Source: an uncultured Lachnospiraceae bacterium (GTDB lineage: Bacteria; Bacillota; Clostridia; Lachnospirales; Lachnospiraceae). Taken from it: DNA of 36,934 nucleotides. The notes under the pieces were generated by a model. That model saw only the letters and a program-made list of their open reading frames with translations. It did not search any database and was not told where the DNA came from. Where the stretch lies: positions 1 through 36,934 of the forward strand of contig CATJIW010000219.1 of the NCBI GenBank assembly GCA_949740745.1, in the 5' to 3' direction. This document shows positions 35,246 to 36,934 of this stretch, in pieces; positions within the stretch are counted from its first letter, which is position 1, and each line of letters starts with the position of its first letter. A program made the translations under genes and the position numbers.

Positions 35246-36178
35246 ATGTTATCTACGAGAGAGGCTTACGGCCTGGCGCTGGCCGAATTTGGCGGTCAAT
35301 ATGATTTTTATGTTCTGGACGCGGACCTTGCAAAGGCGACTCAGACCATAAAATTTAAAGAAAAATATCCGGAACGTTTTCTGGACATGGGAATTGCGGA
35401 ATCCAACATGATGAATTTTGCAGCGGGGATGTCTGCCTGCGGCACGCCGGTATTTGCCAGCACCTTTGCGGCCTTTGCCGCCGGGCGGGCGTACGACCAA
35501 ATCCGAAACGGGATTGCATATCCAAACTGCAATGTGAAGATTGGAGCTACCCATGGGGGTGTTTTAATAGGAGCTGACGGTGGAAGCCATCAGTGCATCG
35601 AAGACATTTCTCTGATGCGCACCATCCCCAACATGACGGTACTCAGTCCCTGCGACACAGAGGAGACTTTCGCCTGCGTCAGGGCAGCGCTGGAATGGGA
35701 AGGCCCGGTTTATCTGAGGTTTGGCCGTCTCGGCACGCCGGATATCTATGAAAAGGGAGCGCTGAAATTTGAGATCGGAAAGGGACAGGTGGTCCTGGAC
35801 GGAGGGGATGCGGCGATTATCGCCGTGGGAGACATGGTCTTTAAAAGCCTGGAGGCGGCGGGGCGGCTGAGAGCGGCAGGAATCCATGCGGCGGTCATTG
35901 ACATGGCGTCGATTAAGCCCATTGATGCCGACCTTGTTTGTACATACGCCAGAAAGACGGGCTGCGTCGTTACGGCGGAGGACCACAATGTGATGGGCGG
36001 ACTCGGCGGTGCGGTGGCGGAGGTTCTGGCGGGAGCCTGCCCGACGCCGATGGAATTTGTGGGAGTAAAAGATCAGTTCGGACGTTCCGGGGCGCCACAG
36101 GAGCTGGCTATGCTTTACGGCCTGACGGTGGAGGCGATCGAGGAGGCAGTAAAAAAGGCAGTTGGGAGAAAGAGATAA
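35246..36178 (+). CDS. Transketolase, C-terminal subunit
   Basis: DADLAKATQT, FLDMGIAESNMMNFAAGMSACG, THGGVLIGADGGSHQCIEDISLMRTIPNM. Confidence 0.95.
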   Translation: MLSTREAYGLALAEFGGQYDFYVLDADLAKATQTIKFKEKYPERFLDMGIAESNMMNFAAGMSACGTPVFASTFAAFAAGRAYDQIRNGIAYPNCNVKIGATHGGVLIGADGGSHQCIEDISLMRTIPNMTVLSPCDTEETFACVRAALEWEGPVYLRFGRLGTPDIYEKGALKFEIGKGQVVLDGGDAAIIAVGDMVFKSLEAAGRLRAAGIHAAVIDMASIKPIDADLVCTYARKTGCVVTAEDHNVMGGLGGAVAEVLAGACPTPMEFVGVKDQFGRSGAPQELAMLYGLTVEAIEEAVKKAVGRKR

Positions 36179-36199
36179 ATTTTCTGAGCGGAGGTATAG

Positions 36200-36934
36200 A
36201 TGAAACATATTTTTCTAAATCTGAAACGCTTTGACGTTCCGGCAGAGCTTGGCGGCGTCAACCGGATTGCTTCCATCCAGGCTTGGGGAGGTTGCATCGT
36301 GGCACGGACGCAGGAGGGATTGAAAAAATATGACCCCGGGGAGGTGGAATTTGTCCAGTATTATCCGGAGGCGCATATTATGAATGCCGTCTCGGCGAGA
36401 TGCGGCGGCAGCCCTGTGAGGATCGGCTGCCAGGGCGTTTACCGCATGGATGCGGGAAGCCACGGGTTCGGCGCATTTACTGCCAATCGTCCTGCGGCGG
36501 CCATGGATGCCATGGGGGTGGAGTCGGTCCTGATCGGCCACTGCGAGGAGCGAAACGACAAGGCCGGTATTCTGGCGGAGGCGGGGGTGAAGGATTCTGC
36601 GGCGGTGAACCGCATCTTGAACCAGGAGATTCGGCTGGCGGCGGCCCGGGGCATGAGCGTTCTCTACTGTGTCGGAGAAAAAAGCGAGGAGCAGGAGCGG
36701 TGGAGAGAGGTTCTCGGGGAACAGCTGCGGGTCGGCCTTCAGGACGTGGACCTGTCAAAGGTGGTCATCGCCTATGAGCCGGTCTGGTCCATCGGCCCGG
36801 GGAAGACTCCGGCAGACAAGCCGTACATTACAAAGATTGCCAAATACATCAAAGAGGTTACCGGAGGGACGGACGTGGTCTACGGGGGCGGGCTGAAAAC
36901 GGATAATGCCGAGATGCTTGCATCCATCGAGGAG
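36200..36934 (+). CDS. Triosephosphate isomerase family protein, divergent (runs off window)
   Basis: Manual translation MKHIFLNLKRFDVPAELGGVNRIAS...VLIGHCEERND...VVIAYEPVWSIGPGKTPADKPYI...VVYGGGLKTDNAEML; open to position 36934. Confidence 0.88.
   Translation, partial: MKHIFLNLKRFDVPAELGGVNRIASIQAWGGCIVARTQEGLKKYDPGEVEFVQYYPEAHIMNAVSARCGGSPVRIGCQGVYRMDAGSHGFGAFTANRPAAAMDAMGVESVLIGHCEERNDKAGILAEAGVKDSAAVNRILNQEIRLAAARGMSVLYCVGEKSEEQERWREVLGEQLRVGLQDVDLSKVVIAYEPVWSIGPGKTPADKPYITKIAKYIKEVTGGTDVVYGGGLKTDNAEMLASIEE

Overview
The window looks like a Lachnospiraceae/Clostridia-type chromosome segment (inferred from codon usage and gene style, not tested). It is dense in amino-acid and sugar-acid metabolism genes. 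Three complete branched-chain-amino-acid-type (Liv/HAAT) ABC transporter operons are present, each SBP-LivH-LivM-LivG-LivF and each paired with a class I/II aminotransferase. Modules 1 and 2 look like paralogous copies and are interleaved with three DapA-family lyases, two FCD/GntR regulators and a malic enzyme. Module 3 is embedded with an M29/NicX-like metalloprotein, glycerate kinase, a LysR regulator, a LUD-domain protein, a GarR-like reductase and an HpcH/HpaI aldolase. The right end has a MATE transporter, a decayed AT-rich stretch with a frameshifted uvrB fragment, and a split transketolase plus divergent triosephosphate isomerase operon that runs off the window. Most notable unexplained structure: (1) a family of imperfectly palindromic intergenic elements, two of them flanked by perfect 10-bp and 9-bp direct repeats (candidate target-site duplications), i.e. 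MITE-like insertions inside the module-3 operon, plus two degenerate copies; (2) a shared ATTGTATGATG palindromic operator at three predicted promoters around the second GntR gene; (3) a shared LysR-type box upstream of three transcription units; (4) strong hairpins between SBP and permease genes in two of the three Liv operons. No rRNA, tRNA or CRISPR array was recognised. All product calls come from reading protein motifs by eye; no database search was run.
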